DNA of 64,000 nt from Myrica gale (Eukaryota > Streptophyta > Magnoliopsida > Fagales > Myricaceae): positions 5,332,001 to 5,396,000 of the forward strand of contig OZ005608.1 in assembly GCA_963930655.1 (NCBI GenBank). The letters run 5' to 3'. The position numbers and the translations under genes were made by a program. Shown in pieces: positions 33,524-46,179 of the stretch; the stretch's first letter is position 1; each line of letters begins with the position of its first letter. The notes under the pieces are model-generated. The model was not told the DNA's origin. It searched no databases and saw nothing but the letters and a program-made list of their open reading frames with translations.

Positions 33524-35492
33524 GGTCGCCATGCAGGAAAATTCCTTTCGGATTGCTCCAAATTAATAATAAAAAAGGCCTGTTCTTTAGTCTTTTTCTA
33601 TCTTTCACAAGCGCGCGTGCCTAGTAGGAATGATGCCCGACGCTACGGCCTACAAGTACTTCGGATTGGAACTCGAGAAGTTCCCGATCACATTCAAATA
33701 TCCTTCTCAAATATCATGCTCCAAGATCAAGGTAAAGTTGGTTTTCAAGTTTTTTCTATAATTCAAATCAATTTACGAAACTATCACAGAACATCTTAAG
33801 AATTCAAACACAAACACCAATACATTTAACACAATCTCTAATAATTTTTTACACAAACTTAAATACATTTTAAAAAAATTATAACAAATTTTCTCTCTAT
33901 ATTTTTTCACTCAATTCCAATACTTTTTATTAAACAATTACATCAAATCATCTCTCTCTATCTTTTACACACCTATAAAATACTAATTTACATAAATATT
34001 CACACTTCCACTAAAATACTACAATTTTTTACCACACGGAACATGCCCCAAATGTTTGGTTGCATCAAAAGCTTTTCTATCGGACTGGAACTCGAGAAGT
34101 TCCAGATGTCATTCAAAATATCCCATAGTCCAGTGAAGATGGCTCGAGTAGAACCACTTCCTTCTGTCAGTCAAAACTCATCCCTTCAGTCCAGTGAACG
34201 TAGTTACTCCAAGACTCAGTGGACTTCATTTAAATAACACATTTACCATGCTATAACTTGAAACTTGAAAGCGATATTTGTGAACAAGAAAGCAGTCTGC
34301 AAAGGGGGTTTTCAGTTTTGTTAAACCCTTTCTATATATATTTATATATGCCTCAAATATCAGTTGCTCCATAAAAACAAGCACTAGTATTGGATATCAG
34401 AAAATGCAAAAAAAATTCAGCACTAATATGTATGTTTGTATTGGCATCGGCCAGCCGGGACAGGTATGTTTAGTAGATGTCTCATTCTGCATGCAAAGTG
34501 GAGGTAGCTAAGACAAGAGATTGTTCCCTAATGGGTCGGCCCGTGTACTTTTAAGAGCTCACCCTGCACCAGTCACCCTATAAAATACGAGTCATTGTTT
34601 ACCATGGCGGATGAAGAATAAGACTACAGAGCCGCTACAAAAGGAATCAAATAAGTTGTTACATATATGACCAAACAGGATAAGAGATATAAAGAAATCG
34701 TTGAGCTGACTTGAGATGCTGCAAGTAAGCAGAAGTTACTGAGACATACGTACGGATAAGATCTGTCAAAGTAAACAAAATTTAGACTTATCCGGTCAGG
34801 CACAGCCTGACACCGTCGTCGCCAGAAACTTCCAGCTGCCACCTGCGGTTTATATATATCCTGGGTCAAGCGAGAAGGTTACTCTGTTCCGTGGCCTTTT
34901 GGGCTACTGGGCTTGGCCCTTCAGTGACTCAGTCCATATTTGCTCTTCGACGGGGAGATCAGGCACTGAAAACTGTACTGTATGTAGTCCCTAATATAAA
35001 AAAAGCTCCGTTCCGTTTTATTTCCCATATGGGAGGATCCTGGTCAAATGTCCTTTCGGCCAAAACCCTATTGGGCTGAAGCCAGAACTCGGACTGAAGG
35101 CCCAATGGACTGAAGTTCTCAATTGAATTGGGCCACAACTGATAAGTTGTTAATGGACACCACCAGAATCCTCTACATACAGATGCGTCAAGCAAAGGCT
35201 CGCTAATTGACTTGGAAACAATGGAAAGTTTTAGTCAGGTCCATTCATGCACGCACGGCCCATTCTTGTGGTCCAAGGGAGTGAAGGGAACATCTTCTTC
35301 GCCTTCCGCCAACGTAGGTGACATTGTAGACCATTTACAGTGCTCTGCTCTTCCAGCTGAAGAAGCCGTTTCATATAACCTGAATGAACTGGATTAATCA
35401 GGTCGTAATACGTTATCTCATAGCATTAATTAAAAACTAATATGACAGTTATATGGTTATCTACATAAACTTATTTTCTCCTTTTGATATGT
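33524..35492. other. Intergenic DNA
   Basis: No gene recognised. A frame at 35212-35397 (+, 61 codons) shows a plausible start but no known domain and no intron signals leading to further exons. Two short copies of an element containing ggaactcgagaagttcc lie near 33667 and 34087. Confidence 0.35.
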
Positions 35493-36215
35493 CACTACAA
35501 AAAAAAGGTCTTTAGCAGTGGTCAGAGACCGCCGCTACAGCCTACAGGTGCCAAAACCGCTGTTATGGACCGCCGCTCTTGTACCATCACAATAGTTTAT
35601 AACGGCGGTTTTGGAGACCGCTGGTGAAGACCTCGAGTCTATAGCGGCGGTCGCAACCGCAAAGTGCAATTGTGCTTTTTTTTAGCATCGTTTCAAGAAA
35701 CGTTGCTACAGGTCTTTAACGGCGTTTTACAAACTCCGCTATAGATACGTTTAAACGACTATAGCGGCTGTTACTGACCGCCTCTAAAAGTCTGTGTCAG
35801 TTTTTTTTTACAATTTGCCCTATAATGGCAGTTTTGGAGACCGCTGGTGAAGACCGCGAGTCTATAGCAGCGGTCGCTACCGCGAAGTGCAATCGTGCTT
35901 TTTTTAGCAGTGTTTCTTGAAACGCTGCTACAGGTCTTTAATGACATTTTACAAACGCCGCTATAGATGCATTTAAACGTCTATATCGGCGGTCACTGAC
36001 CGCATCTAAAAGTCTGTGTCAGCGTTTTTTTATAATTTGCTAGCCAGATAAAGGATAAAAAAATATATACTTCATCATTGATTAATAATGTTTTACAATA
36101 AACACAAAAATCTGTACAATTAATCTAAAAAGTAACAAGTTTCTAATATAAATTAACAATAAGTATGGATCAGCTAAAATATTCAAATAAAACACAATAA
36201 GCATTCTTCGTTGTA
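35493..36215 (+). mobile_element. CACTA element, left end and subterminal region (copy 1 of family)
   Basis: It begins CACTACAAAAAAAAGGTC and continues with many agcggcggt/accgccgct subterminal motifs in both orientations. A module of about 90 bp (gttttggagaccgctggtg...) is repeated about 222 bp apart, near 35600 and 35821. From about 36056 to 36215 the sequence matches 52330-52480, part of the element starting at 51865. No right terminus was found, so the right boundary is arbitrary and the element may be truncated. Confidence 0.65.
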
Positions 36216-37875
36216 CAATTTCTCATTGTTTTGGCCATATACGAAACTTGCCTCAAGGTGTTGGAAGGACATCCCTCACAAAGCAATTAAAAAGTGCCTT
36301 CATCTGCAATATTAGAAAATCATTAGTACTATTTTTACATGTCAAAAAGTGGTTGTCACTCCAATAAAAAACTCACAAGCATAAGATGTTTTGCAAAATT
36401 GCGCAGTGAATATAAAACCGACAGCATATATATCCATGCAAATAATACAACTTCAGCACCATCACCTATGCTGCCAGTTCCTCATTCCATCACTACACCA
36501 TTTACACCATCACAACAGTCACCAACTCCAACTACTTCACTTCATTAGTGGCACTATTAGTTCTATAACATACTGAGTGATTATCATCCAATGCAGCAGA
36601 CAACAAGCAACGAAGCTCTCTCTTCCCCAGCAACTCTATCGACTATCGTGCGCTCTCTCTCTCTCCCACAATTTTCTTGCAATTTGATATTATATTTGCG
36701 TTTTGGTTGAGATTTGCTGCGTTTGAGGAAAATTTTTATTTAGGTTTTTTTCGATTTGATTGATATTTGAAAATATTTTCAAATATGTGGTGATTTTCTT
36801 GCGATTTGGTATTGATTATAGGGGTTGCAATTTTGGAATTTTTTCTGGTGTTTATGAGATTTCAGATTTGGAAATTTTTTTTAGAAAGCTTTTCAAATCT
36901 ATGGCATTTTTCAAGCGAATGTCAATGTGTAGAATCCGTGTTGCAATTTTGGAAATTTTTTTTAGGTTGTTTCTGATTTGGTTGAGATTTCATATTTGAT
37001 TTTTTTTTTTAATTTGGATTTCGATTTGGTATTGATTATAGATTTGGATTTCAATCTAGGATTGATTACAGATTTTGTATTGATTATAGATTTCGATTTT
37101 GATTTGACATCCATTTTATTGTGATCTCCGGTGTAGGAGCGGTAATCGCTACCACTACTGCTACCGCCACCGTCTTAACCGTCACCGTTGATTGTCGATT
37201 TTCTCTCTTCACGGTGTCCATTTTTAGATAACCTCCCATAGCGGTGGCGGTAGCGGTGGCGATGGAAGACATAACTGTCACCGCTTATGCACAGTCCTAG
37301 TAGTCTTGCCCAAGTCCATAAACACCATCAAAGCCCCATCCCGTGCGCACATGGATTTGACTCCCATGTTTTCCCGCTCGGATACCTTTCTGCCCGAATA
37401 TTCAAGGAGTCCTAAAACTCACGATACTAAGGCCCCCTTAGGACTCTAATCCCTCTGCATATAAATAGTCAGGTACTTCTCTTCATACTTTCTCAAGCTT
37501 TAATTGCTATTCTAATACTAAATTTTTCTTGAGATCTGACTCAGACATCGAAGTCTCCGGATCTGATGTCGCTCCCACTTTTTGTTCCCTTTCAGGTCTG
37601 ATTAGCTTTGGCTATTGGAGATTTTTTTTATATCATCAGACCCTATTCTGATCTGCTTGAAATCAAGTATAACATTGTTCAATCAGTCGGGTGGGTATCC
37701 AGCCAGTTGTCTCAACGATTTGATCTACGATCCTAAAAAGTCCAAATTTTGTACACAATCACTTCTTAGAATACATGATCCAATGAATGGTTGTGTGGCC
37801 CATTTTGTCATCATTACAATATACTGTTTGATAAAGAACAATCTCAGAGTAAGCAAAAGTCATTAAATCGATCAG
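36216..37875. other. Unassigned repeat-like DNA
   Basis: AT-rich DNA includes a ggtggcggtagcggtgg-type imperfect trinucleotide stretch (37130-37280). The segment at 37290-37620 resembles a retrotransposon LTR, with a TATA-like tataaata at 37460-37467 and a downstream ctcagacatcgaagtctccg. No coding region is recognised. Confidence 0.3.
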
Positions 37876-38275
37876 TTCCGGTACTCATCCTTATAGCTTC
37901 TTGTATTATATATCTTCACATCTCACAAGAGAAACGCATGCATATAGGGTTTGCTGTCATTCAGAAACAATTATGTCCTCAAGGCCCTACGATGATAACA
38001 AAACAAAATAAAAATTAAGCGTTGATGTTAACTGCATGGTCCCCAAGTATAGGACCAACCTTCATTCGGAAGAACCAACCGATTTCATCCTTCCGGTACC
38101 CACCCTTATAACTTCCAGAACTATATATCCTCACATCTCAAAAGAGAAACGCCTGCATATAGGGTTTGCTGTCATTCGGAAACAATTATATCCTCAAGGC
38201 CCTACGATGTTAACACAACAAAATAAAAATTAAGCGCTGATGTTAACTGCATGGTCCCCAAATATAGGACCAGCC
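37876..38275 (+). repeat. Tandem duplication, about 215-bp period
   Basis: Two units share ttccggtac, gcatatagggtttgctgtc, caaggccctacgatg and gatgttaactgcatggtcc in the same order, offset by 215 bases, with roughly 10% differences. The duplication is non-coding, and the divergence points to an old event. Confidence 0.75.
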
Positions 38276-38486
38276 ACATGGGTTTGTCCTGTGAAGATGT
38301 GCTTTAATGGAACTTTTACTACCACAAGATTTACTTAATTATGTATTTGCTGGATTCCAATGGTCTATCTAAGATTCGCATGTATGGGTTCTGTCAAACA
38401 GATTGGTTCGATAGAGAAGTTTGAATTTTGTTATCCTTTTATCATCTTAATTGACAGAGAAATATTCCTATCCGTGATAACAGATA

Positions 38487-38775
38487 CAGGGGCGCAACCA
38501 GGGGGTGCGAAGAGTGTTGGCCGACATCCTTTGCACCCTCCAAAAAAAATTTACATATAGATCTTGGAAATTTTGGGCGTGCAGAGAGGGCAAAAAGAAG
38601 GGAAAACAAAGAAGAAATAATGAAAAATAAGAGAATTTTGGCACTGTCATACCACTGAAAAGATATATAGGATACTGTAGTTCTAAGACATTTTTTGCAT
38701 TAAGAAGGAATTTTTTTTTATCATTTTTCCTTTAAAGCTCGACACCCTTGAATATGAATCATGGTTCCGCCACTG
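38487..38775. mobile_element. Small hAT-like MITE
   Basis: The ends are caggggcgcaacca and, reverse-complemented, cagtggcggaacca, 12 of 14 matching, and the element is 289 bp long. This terminus resembles a widespread plant MITE type beginning cagtggcgga. I found no 8-bp target duplication, so the family call is tentative. Confidence 0.5.
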
Positions 38776-41135
38776 AATTAAAAATATGGTCTATAGGAAG
38801 GAAGGTTCATTAATCAATTGAAAATACAAATAGGAATTTAAAAGGTTAAAAGTTCGCTAGCTGTTTGCCATTCCAGGGCGGATATGGACACTCATAACCT
38901 GCTCTCAGGTCGGCTCAAAAGCCCCTTATTCTTCCATGGATACGCACTTAGATTTTGTCTCAGAGGAAGCTTTCCTTTCAAGAAGGTGTGAATTACGAAG
39001 AAAAACTGGTCATTTTATGATGTGTTGCAGTTTATGGAGGAGGAAAAGGAAAGTAGCATACACATTTCAATAACTCTTAGGCAGTGCTTTGACAATTCAA
39101 AAGTGTAATTGGTCAAGTCTCTGGAGTTGAGCAGTTCATTAGAAGGACTACTACTTCTCGTCGTCTAGATATGTTTTGGTATTGATGAGGCCATGGTTTC
39201 CTTCAATGGGGTTTGCCTGGATTGCCAAGCAACTCCCACCAGTAAAAAAAATCCAGGCAAGAGTCAAACCTTCAACTTGCTCTGCATTTAATTCCACTTC
39301 GCCTATTCCCAAGGCAATATCCTGAACGTAAATTCTCCTCACCCATTTAAGGAAAAAAAAAGAGAAAATAATAATATATGGGAGGGAACTTCCAAGGGTG
39401 GAAAAAACAATAATATGTTCTCGACAACACGCAACGCATGAAGTGCATTATGCATCTCTTGATTTCGTTGCTTTATTCTTTTTTTCTAGTCCAAGTACTG
39501 AACGTTGGCGTATCTTGGCTGCTTTATCCTCTGACGTACCAAACTTTAGTAAATAAAAGAGGGTTCTTGGCGTATCTTGGCAGCTTTATCCTCTTACGTA
39601 CCAAACTTTCGTAAATAAAAGAGGCTTCTTGTTATAATAATAAAAAAAAATAGGCTTCTTGTTCTTTTACCTAGCTAGTCTGTGCAATGATTAGGCCGTT
39701 GGAAACCCAACCAATTGGGCATGCAGCCATTTATTTCATGTAGCTGCAGAGGGCTCCAACGTACGCATGCTTAGTGTCCTGCTTTGAATAACATTGAGAG
39801 ATCGAACTTGGAACACCTTGCCATGGTCCTGCTCTATCATGACTGATCCCTGTCATGCCCTCTAGGCTCTAGGTAGCGAGCGACCGACCGACCGACCACG
39901 TTTACTGATGTTATATATCACATATGTATAACGTACGTCTATGGCTTGTCAATCACAAATTTAAGGACGTGCGGTGTTATTTTTGTACGTGCTGGGGATT
40001 TGATATATAGCCACTTTTGGTTCCCAACTTCACTGCACTATGGCCTACAAGTAGAAGGGTGTCCTTAAATATAAGGCCAGTGTCCACCTATAATTATGTT
40101 GTGTCCTTACACGTACGTTATAATGTGCGGGTGGAGAAGTCATAACAAAGTTTAATGGAAAGATTGAAATTTGGGACAAAAGGAAAATCTATTTAAGGTA
40201 TTATTCAACATAATACGCTATATATTTCGCTGCAAAAGACGTGGTTTGGTGACGCCTCTAATTTGCAGGAGACATCATCGGAAAAGACAGGAACACATGC
40301 AATGGCTGTGGCGCGCGCCGCCCTTTATAAAGCAAAAGATCCTCACAAGTGGTTGGTTATAACGCCAAAGACGATCGAACCGGCAACACTTTAGGTTTTG
40401 CGGGGACGAACCTATATATCCTGTTAACCTAGGAATTAACCGGCCAACTTGTGCAGATGTTTCTGTAGTACCTTAATTTGGAGTCTGGACTTTGGAGATT
40501 GGCTGAACACCTTTATCGACGACCGATCGAGGTTGAGAGTTGTGGCTAGGTAAGAAGCCACAAATTAGAAGGCAGCTTGTATAGTCTAATCATAGGCGGC
40601 CTTTATTAGATTGAAGTACATTGAACAAATTTAAAATTTGAAGTCTCCACATGCTATTGTCCTTCCCAAGAGTACTAAATGGCAGTATAGAGAGAATTCC
40701 TTAAACTTGCCCTAAATGAAAAATTAGCTAGAAATATTTCTTTCTTTCTTGGTTAAGAAACTTGAAAACTAGAATATCCAGCCACCTATCAATGCAAGTT
40801 TTAGGTCCGCGAATATGCATGACCCCGTCAAAGTATAGATTTCTAAGTTCTGAGCATAATGATAATTAATAAATATATGAAACCTCTTTTCTCCTTGAAT
40901 TTGGCATAACAACTTGAAAACGACAGGATCCTACCTATCAACTCAAGTGTTAGCTAGGTCCATTAAGAGAGCCAACTGATTGTATGTTTTTATCTCCCTA
41001 TGATGACTGATTTTTATTTTTTTAATTATAGCAGTTCTTTCCATTAATCAAGGAGGTTTAAAGATCTCAGATATATGATCTAAGGGGCTTACCTTTTATA
41101 AAAGTGACGGACCAACGAATTAAAGGCTGAATGAC
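38776..41135. other. Intergenic DNA with a 62-bp tandem duplication
   Basis: No gene is recognised. At 39505-39632 a 62-bp unit (ttggcgtatcttgg...gtaaataaaagagg) occurs twice in tandem with three or four differences. A cgac/gacc microsatellite-like stretch lies near 39880. Confidence 0.45.
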
Positions 41136-43230
41136 CACTACAACATTTTTTACTTTCAGTGGCGAAATTTTTCGTCACTGAAAGTACCTGTTTCCGCTAA
41201 AGGTCTTCAGCGACGACTTTTTTTCGTCGCAAAGTCGTCGATGAAACGCCGTCGCAGAAAGTTATCCGCGATGGAATTGTGGACCCGACGCAAAAACACA
41301 ACCTTCAGCGACGAAATTCTTTTCGTCGCTGAAGGTTGGACTTTCAACGACCAACATTTTCGTCGCGGATAAGTAGAAAATTTCGTCGCTAAAGCAAATT
41401 TTCGTCGCTGATAGGTGACCACAATTAACCTTTTGTGACGAACATGTCGTCGTTGATTCATGTTCGAACGAGACATTTCGTTCAAACAAACGTTTTTGCG
41501 ACGACAATTATCGTTGCAGTTACGGACATGTGCAACGACGAATTCGTAATTCGTCACAAAGTTCGTTCGAACCCACTTCACGTTCGAACAATATTATGGT
41601 TCGAAAGAGGAATGACTGTTCGAACAATAGTTCGTTATTCTTTCGTTACAAAATTTTTCCGTCGCTAAAAGTCTATGATGTTCGAACGAGTTGTGTGTGT
41701 TCGAACGAATTACCCGTTTGATATGCAGTTCGAACGTGTTATCTTTTTACAGCAACTCCCAATAAACCTGATGTTCTCAATTTACAAACACCAAATTCAA
41801 TATTTAAGCAACCTCTCAACCAACACAAGCTTGTAATACATTCTTCAACATGTTTATCATTCTCAAATTACAAATACTTCAATACACAAATCCAAGATGA
41901 AGTAAAATAAGTGTATCTAGTTAACATAAATTAAGATGTAATAAACTGTTTCAAAATAACACAAAATGTCTCAAAAACTCATCATTTGCCAATGAAGTCC
42001 TACCTATGATCCTCGTTGTGCAAATAGTGTCTTAAGTAGTTCAAGTTGCTCTTGAATTTTCCTTTGCGCCTCCTGCATTTCTACTTGTTGGTTTTTTAAG
42101 TCATCATACTCGCTCTGCCTTGACTTCAACTCTTCTATGGTAGCTTTAGCTGCCTCTAACTCACGAAGAAGCTCGGGATCCCTTTGTATGGACATAGTAG
42201 ATGATGAGGCAATAATAGGTTTAACGGAGTGACCTAAACCTCTCACATAGCCAGGTTTTTTCCCAAGCACTTGAGTAAAAACGTCAACATCTTTTGGTGC
42301 TTCTGACTCTATGGTTGATTGGGATTGGATCTCAACCATCTTCTCCTACAATCATAAAACTAAATTATGGATTGTATTAATCTAAATAGACTAACTTTAG
42401 AAAATAATATGACAAAATTTACTTACATAATTTTCTCTAGCAGCATCAGAGACCCATCATTCGCCATTTTTTTATGATGCGTCTTACTGTATAAATCTGC
42501 AGCTGTTGGTGTTCCACCCTCAGAGTCTTGCTGTACAATTCATAAGTTAAAAAAATTTATTAAATCAATGAAAATAAAATGTGGTAATAATTATTTAATA
42601 TACTTACCAATTTCTTTCTATGCCAAACAAATGGTCTACAACCTCCAGTGTGGTGCACCTTCAATTTTGATCTATTATTGGTATTAATTCGACTACGCTC
42701 CTGCAAATGAAATAACCTCCATAATTTGCTTATCATTAAAAAAAATGTTGTTGCTTTTCATGAAACAATTACCTGATAAGTAGGTTTGGAGAAGAGCTCA
42801 CAACATGCAATCCAGTTTTCTTGAGACGTATCGACATAAGGATGTTGCAAAGCTTCATCCTTACTCCCAAACTTCTTAAAATGTTTATGTAGTTTCGCCT
42901 TGTGATTTTTGAAAGCCGCATTCATTATAGAGTTCACAGTTTCTCTATCTTCCTGTCGATCATAATTGAGGTCGAAGTCATCTTGTAAAAAGAAAAACAT
43001 AAAAAGAAATTAGTAATATATATGAGATTGATGTAATTAAACAATTAAATACATACCAATACGCGCTCTCTGATATACTCTTTCACAGAATTTGGAACTT
43101 TTGCCCAGATCGGCATACCAAATGGAGCATGCATTCGAACAAGTGTTCCAATCAATGTCGCAAGACGACTAGATTCATCACCATCTGTGCCGCGGTGAAC
43201 TGAAATGATTACAAGCCCAATAGACATAAA
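41136..43230. mobile_element. CACTA (En/Spm) element with left end and transposase remnant
   Basis: The left end reads CACTACAACATTTTTTAC and runs straight into a hairpin (tactttcagtggcgaaa against ttcgtcactgaaagta, 41151-41186). About 600 bp of subterminal repeats follow, of two kinds: gcgacgaaa-type motifs and the palindrome-like gttcgaac. Minus-strand transposase-family exons occupy about 42004-43200. No CACTA right end was found; at about 43240 an RNase H-like fragment begins, so the element seems truncated. Confidence 0.65.
42004..43200 (-). pseudogene. Plant transposase (Ptta/En/Spm, transposase_24) gene remnant
   Basis: Five exon-like blocks on the minus strand: about 43056-43200 (ending MPIWAKVPNSVKEYIRERVL), 42776-43000 (DDFDLNYDRQED, then NHKAKLHKHFKKFG and NWIACCELFSKPTYQ), 42611-42701 (ERSRINTNNRSKLKVHHTGG, RPFVWHRKKL), 42431-42531 (DSEGGTPTAADLYSKTHHKK) and 42004-42351 (DVFTQVLGKKPGYVRGLG followed by a coiled coil rich in Glu, Gln and Leu). 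The order and motifs match the accessory protein of plant CACTA elements known as transposase_24. Most junctions have GT-AG signals, but I could not make the last junction agree in phase, and no DDE transposase (TNPD type) is seen. It is likely a decayed or partial gene. Confidence 0.65.
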
Positions 43231-43239
43231 GCAATAAAC

Positions 43240-43770
43240 ATAAATCTTATCATGTGGATAGCTGCCGAGGTTAATGAACCTGTGAATACTAGAGTCATGC
43301 GGCATCTTAATGAACCTGTGAATACTAGAGCCATGTCTTTGGCTATCAGGAGGAGATATGCAGATCATGTGGCGGCTTGGGTGGAATTTGGTCGAGCTGC
43401 AATTTTCTTTTGGATCCCTCCTCAGGATGGTTTTTTGAAGCTTAATTCAGATATTGTTGTTCGACCTAATGAGTTTTATATAGCTATCTTTGTCGGAAAT
43501 TCTTCTAATTTCTCTGTATGGTATACACGAACGCTTAACAGCTATGAATCTCCGTCTTGGTTAGGCATTTGCCCTTGCGGAGGCGGTTTCGTTGGCGCGG
43601 GTTCGTGGGTGGCACCAGGTTGTTTTCCAGTGCGACTATTTGGTGTTATGCAAGGATATTCTTGCCTCTGGACCTCCGGAGTGCTGGGTTAGAAGCTTTT
43701 CGGGATTTAAGGGTGGCTTGGGTCCCCTGTTCTTGTAATCGTTTGCCCACAATGTTGCTAAGTAGGCGGC
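43240..43770 (+). pseudogene. RNase H-like (RVT_3) fragment, frame-disrupted
   Basis: The plus-strand translation includes WIPPQDGFLKLNSD, the usual start of a plant RVT_3 RNase H-like domain. In another frame further on, FRDLRVAWVPCSCNRL resembles the domain's C-terminal part. The switch of frame near 43500-43690 shows at least two indels, so this is a dead fragment, probably from a LINE-type retroposon. At its left end a 30-base segment (ttaatgaacctgtgaatact...) is duplicated at a 36-base interval, 43271 and 43307. Confidence 0.55.
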
Positions 43771-46179
43771 CCATTTGGTGTTATGCAAGGATAGTTCCTC
43801 GAACCTTCCCAAGCATATCCGGGAGTGATATGCCTATTTTTAATTTGTTGAGGTTATTCAGCACAAAACAAGGATAGCTGCCAAGGTTAGTGGAGGAGGC
43901 CATGCCACAACGACACTCGGAAAAACACTCAAGGTGAACATTTTATTGAATCGAAAGAACCAAAATATAGATTCCGAACATATCCGGACTTGTGATATGT
44001 TTATGCCTTTTTAGCTTTTGAATAAAGTGAGTTATTTAGAAGAAAAAAAATGGGCAGAGAGTTGAAAACATCGGAAATAGAGTCGCAGCTGATCTGCGCA
44101 AGCCATGACGACATTGACTTTGGTGGAGACGACAGTAACGACGGAGTCAGAAAATGGGCTGGCAAAGGAGGAAGAGAGCCAGATGCATGGTAACTATTTG
44201 TTCGACAATCATACCAAAAACTTGGGTTCAACTCGCAAACAAAATTGCCAATCGATTGACATGTCCTTTCCACAGAAGGATTTGATTTAAGGTTGAAATT
44301 CGCACATTCGCATGCCAGCTGATCGTTGCATGCATTGAAACGAAAAAATTTAAAGAATGGTTCCTATTCCCTCAGCCCGTCAGCCGCCGGCACCCCTTCA
44401 GTTATATGTGAGAGCATTTAATATGGGTGCAGGTTGAAATCCAATTTAAGATGGTAGATATATCTTAAAATATAAAAGGACTTAACCTGATGATTATTGC
44501 AAACTTAATTAATCCTACAGTACTGGTTCAAATTCTCTCAGCCGTTGATCGGTGCCCTTTCTTGTATATCTACATCAGAAAATGGAAGTATCCTATCAAT
44601 AACAAAACGAACTAGAAATCTTTAAAATAGATGTACTTAAACTGATGATATATTATCCTCCTCAAGATGCACCCTATTGGCATCCCTTGTCCACCTGAAG
44701 AGAAAATCGTAGATTTCATGGCGAACCTCCCTGTAGTTTTATCCAAGTTCTGGCGGACATCTACCTTGAGGTGAGAACTAGACTCGATTCCAATAGGAAC
44801 AACCCAAAGAGCACTGCAAACTGTCTCCTGGCCGTGAAGCACGGGCAATTGGAAGATGCTGTCCTGCGGCAAGAGCATAGGAATGTTTAACTGATCTTAC
44901 AAGCTTTTCTATGTTTGTGTGTATTCTGTTCTTTGGTAACGTGTTGACTGATCATGTTAGCCTAACAAGATTTAACCTGGCTAGATCTTTTGTATATTTC
45001 TCTAGCCTTGGGCCGTGATAGGGCTTGTATTTGATCTGGATTCTCCAGTCTTTTATTTTAATATACTAACTAATTTACCCAAAAAAAAACAGATGATATA
45101 TTTCTGCATAATATATACATATAGTTCTAAGGTACCATTTATGGGGGAAGTTTGATATCCATTTTAAGATAGCTAGGTAGACTAATATTTTCCACTCATA
45201 AGCCTACATCAGAAAATGGAAGGTTTATATATATATATATACTAAAAATAAAACGAATTAGAAATCTTATAATAGATGTACTACTTAATGTGATGATCAT
45301 ATATTAATTTCTGCATAATATATAGTTCTCAATTACGAGAGGGGCACCGGCAGTCGGCACTATTATATAAGAAAAAAAAATTCAGACCAATGCGTCAAGT
45401 CTAAATATTTTATATATAATAGACTACTTAAGTTAAATTTTTTCTGGATATATAATTGTGCTATATACATTCCATTTATTAAAGGCAGACAACAGCCACA
45501 ATACTTTGTCCTTTGCGGCCTACACCTTCACTAGGAATCCTTGTTTCGCTAAACAAATTATCTTTTTTAGACCCAACTATATATCTCGTTCCGGAACCTC
45601 GGCTTAGGAATACTTTGTCCTTTGCCTACACTGGTACACTGGCCTTCACTAGGATCTACGAACGTAGCAGGTATCCTCGAAGATGAGCAGTGACAGTCCC
45701 TAATCTGTAACTTTTTAGACTGAATATCTGCTTGTTAATTAATGCTTGATTTGTATTAATTCATTAGGATGCAGAATAAACTATGGGGCCGGTTCTAATT
45801 TTGATCCATGGGTGAACAGAGGAAGAAATAGGAGCATGAAACTCTGAAGAACATGCATGAAAAACGGAAATTAATTTGGGATATCTTTTGGATAACATTG
45901 TGCCTGAAATCGAATCTACATCGAGCATGCATTCTTAATTATGATGTAGAATCCAAAAAAAGGTGCACAAAGAACAATGACCATCAACTTTAAGAGACGA
46001 TATTTATTACTTTCCAGCACATAGCATATTGTCTATAGCAGCAATATGTACTTTTAATTTACAGTTTCTCTTCCGCCGGTAAGAAGGCACTACCTTTCTG
46101 GTTGGTCTAGAAAGAAGGCTACAAGCTTAAGGATGAAAGTACCACCAGAACAAAACTCAAACCCAGGCTGACTTTCCTT
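43771..46179. other. Intergenic DNA
   Basis: No gene is assigned. A minus-strand frame at 44612-44878 looks protein-like but is not recognised. The following 44880-45090 segment, ending in an A-run, could be the tail of a retroposon. The last part is likely the 3'UTR of the MYB gene. Confidence 0.35.

Noticed and set aside
35212-35397. 61-codon plus-strand frame starting METMESFSQVHS
   Set aside because: Looks moderately protein-like, but no known family, no neighbouring exons and no promoter signal that I can defend.
37084-37281. Ala/Thr/Val-rich minus-strand frame
   Set aside because: Produced by an imperfect ggtggcggtagc-type trinucleotide stretch rather than by coding selection.
41207-41721. 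Four overlapping frames rich in Arg, Ser and Val
   Set aside because: They lie in CACTA subterminal repeats (gcgacgaaa and gttcgaac) and are by-products of those repeats.
44612-44878. 88-codon minus-strand frame with protein-like composition
   Set aside because: I could not place it in any family. It may be a retroposon remnant, but the evidence is too thin to list as a gene.
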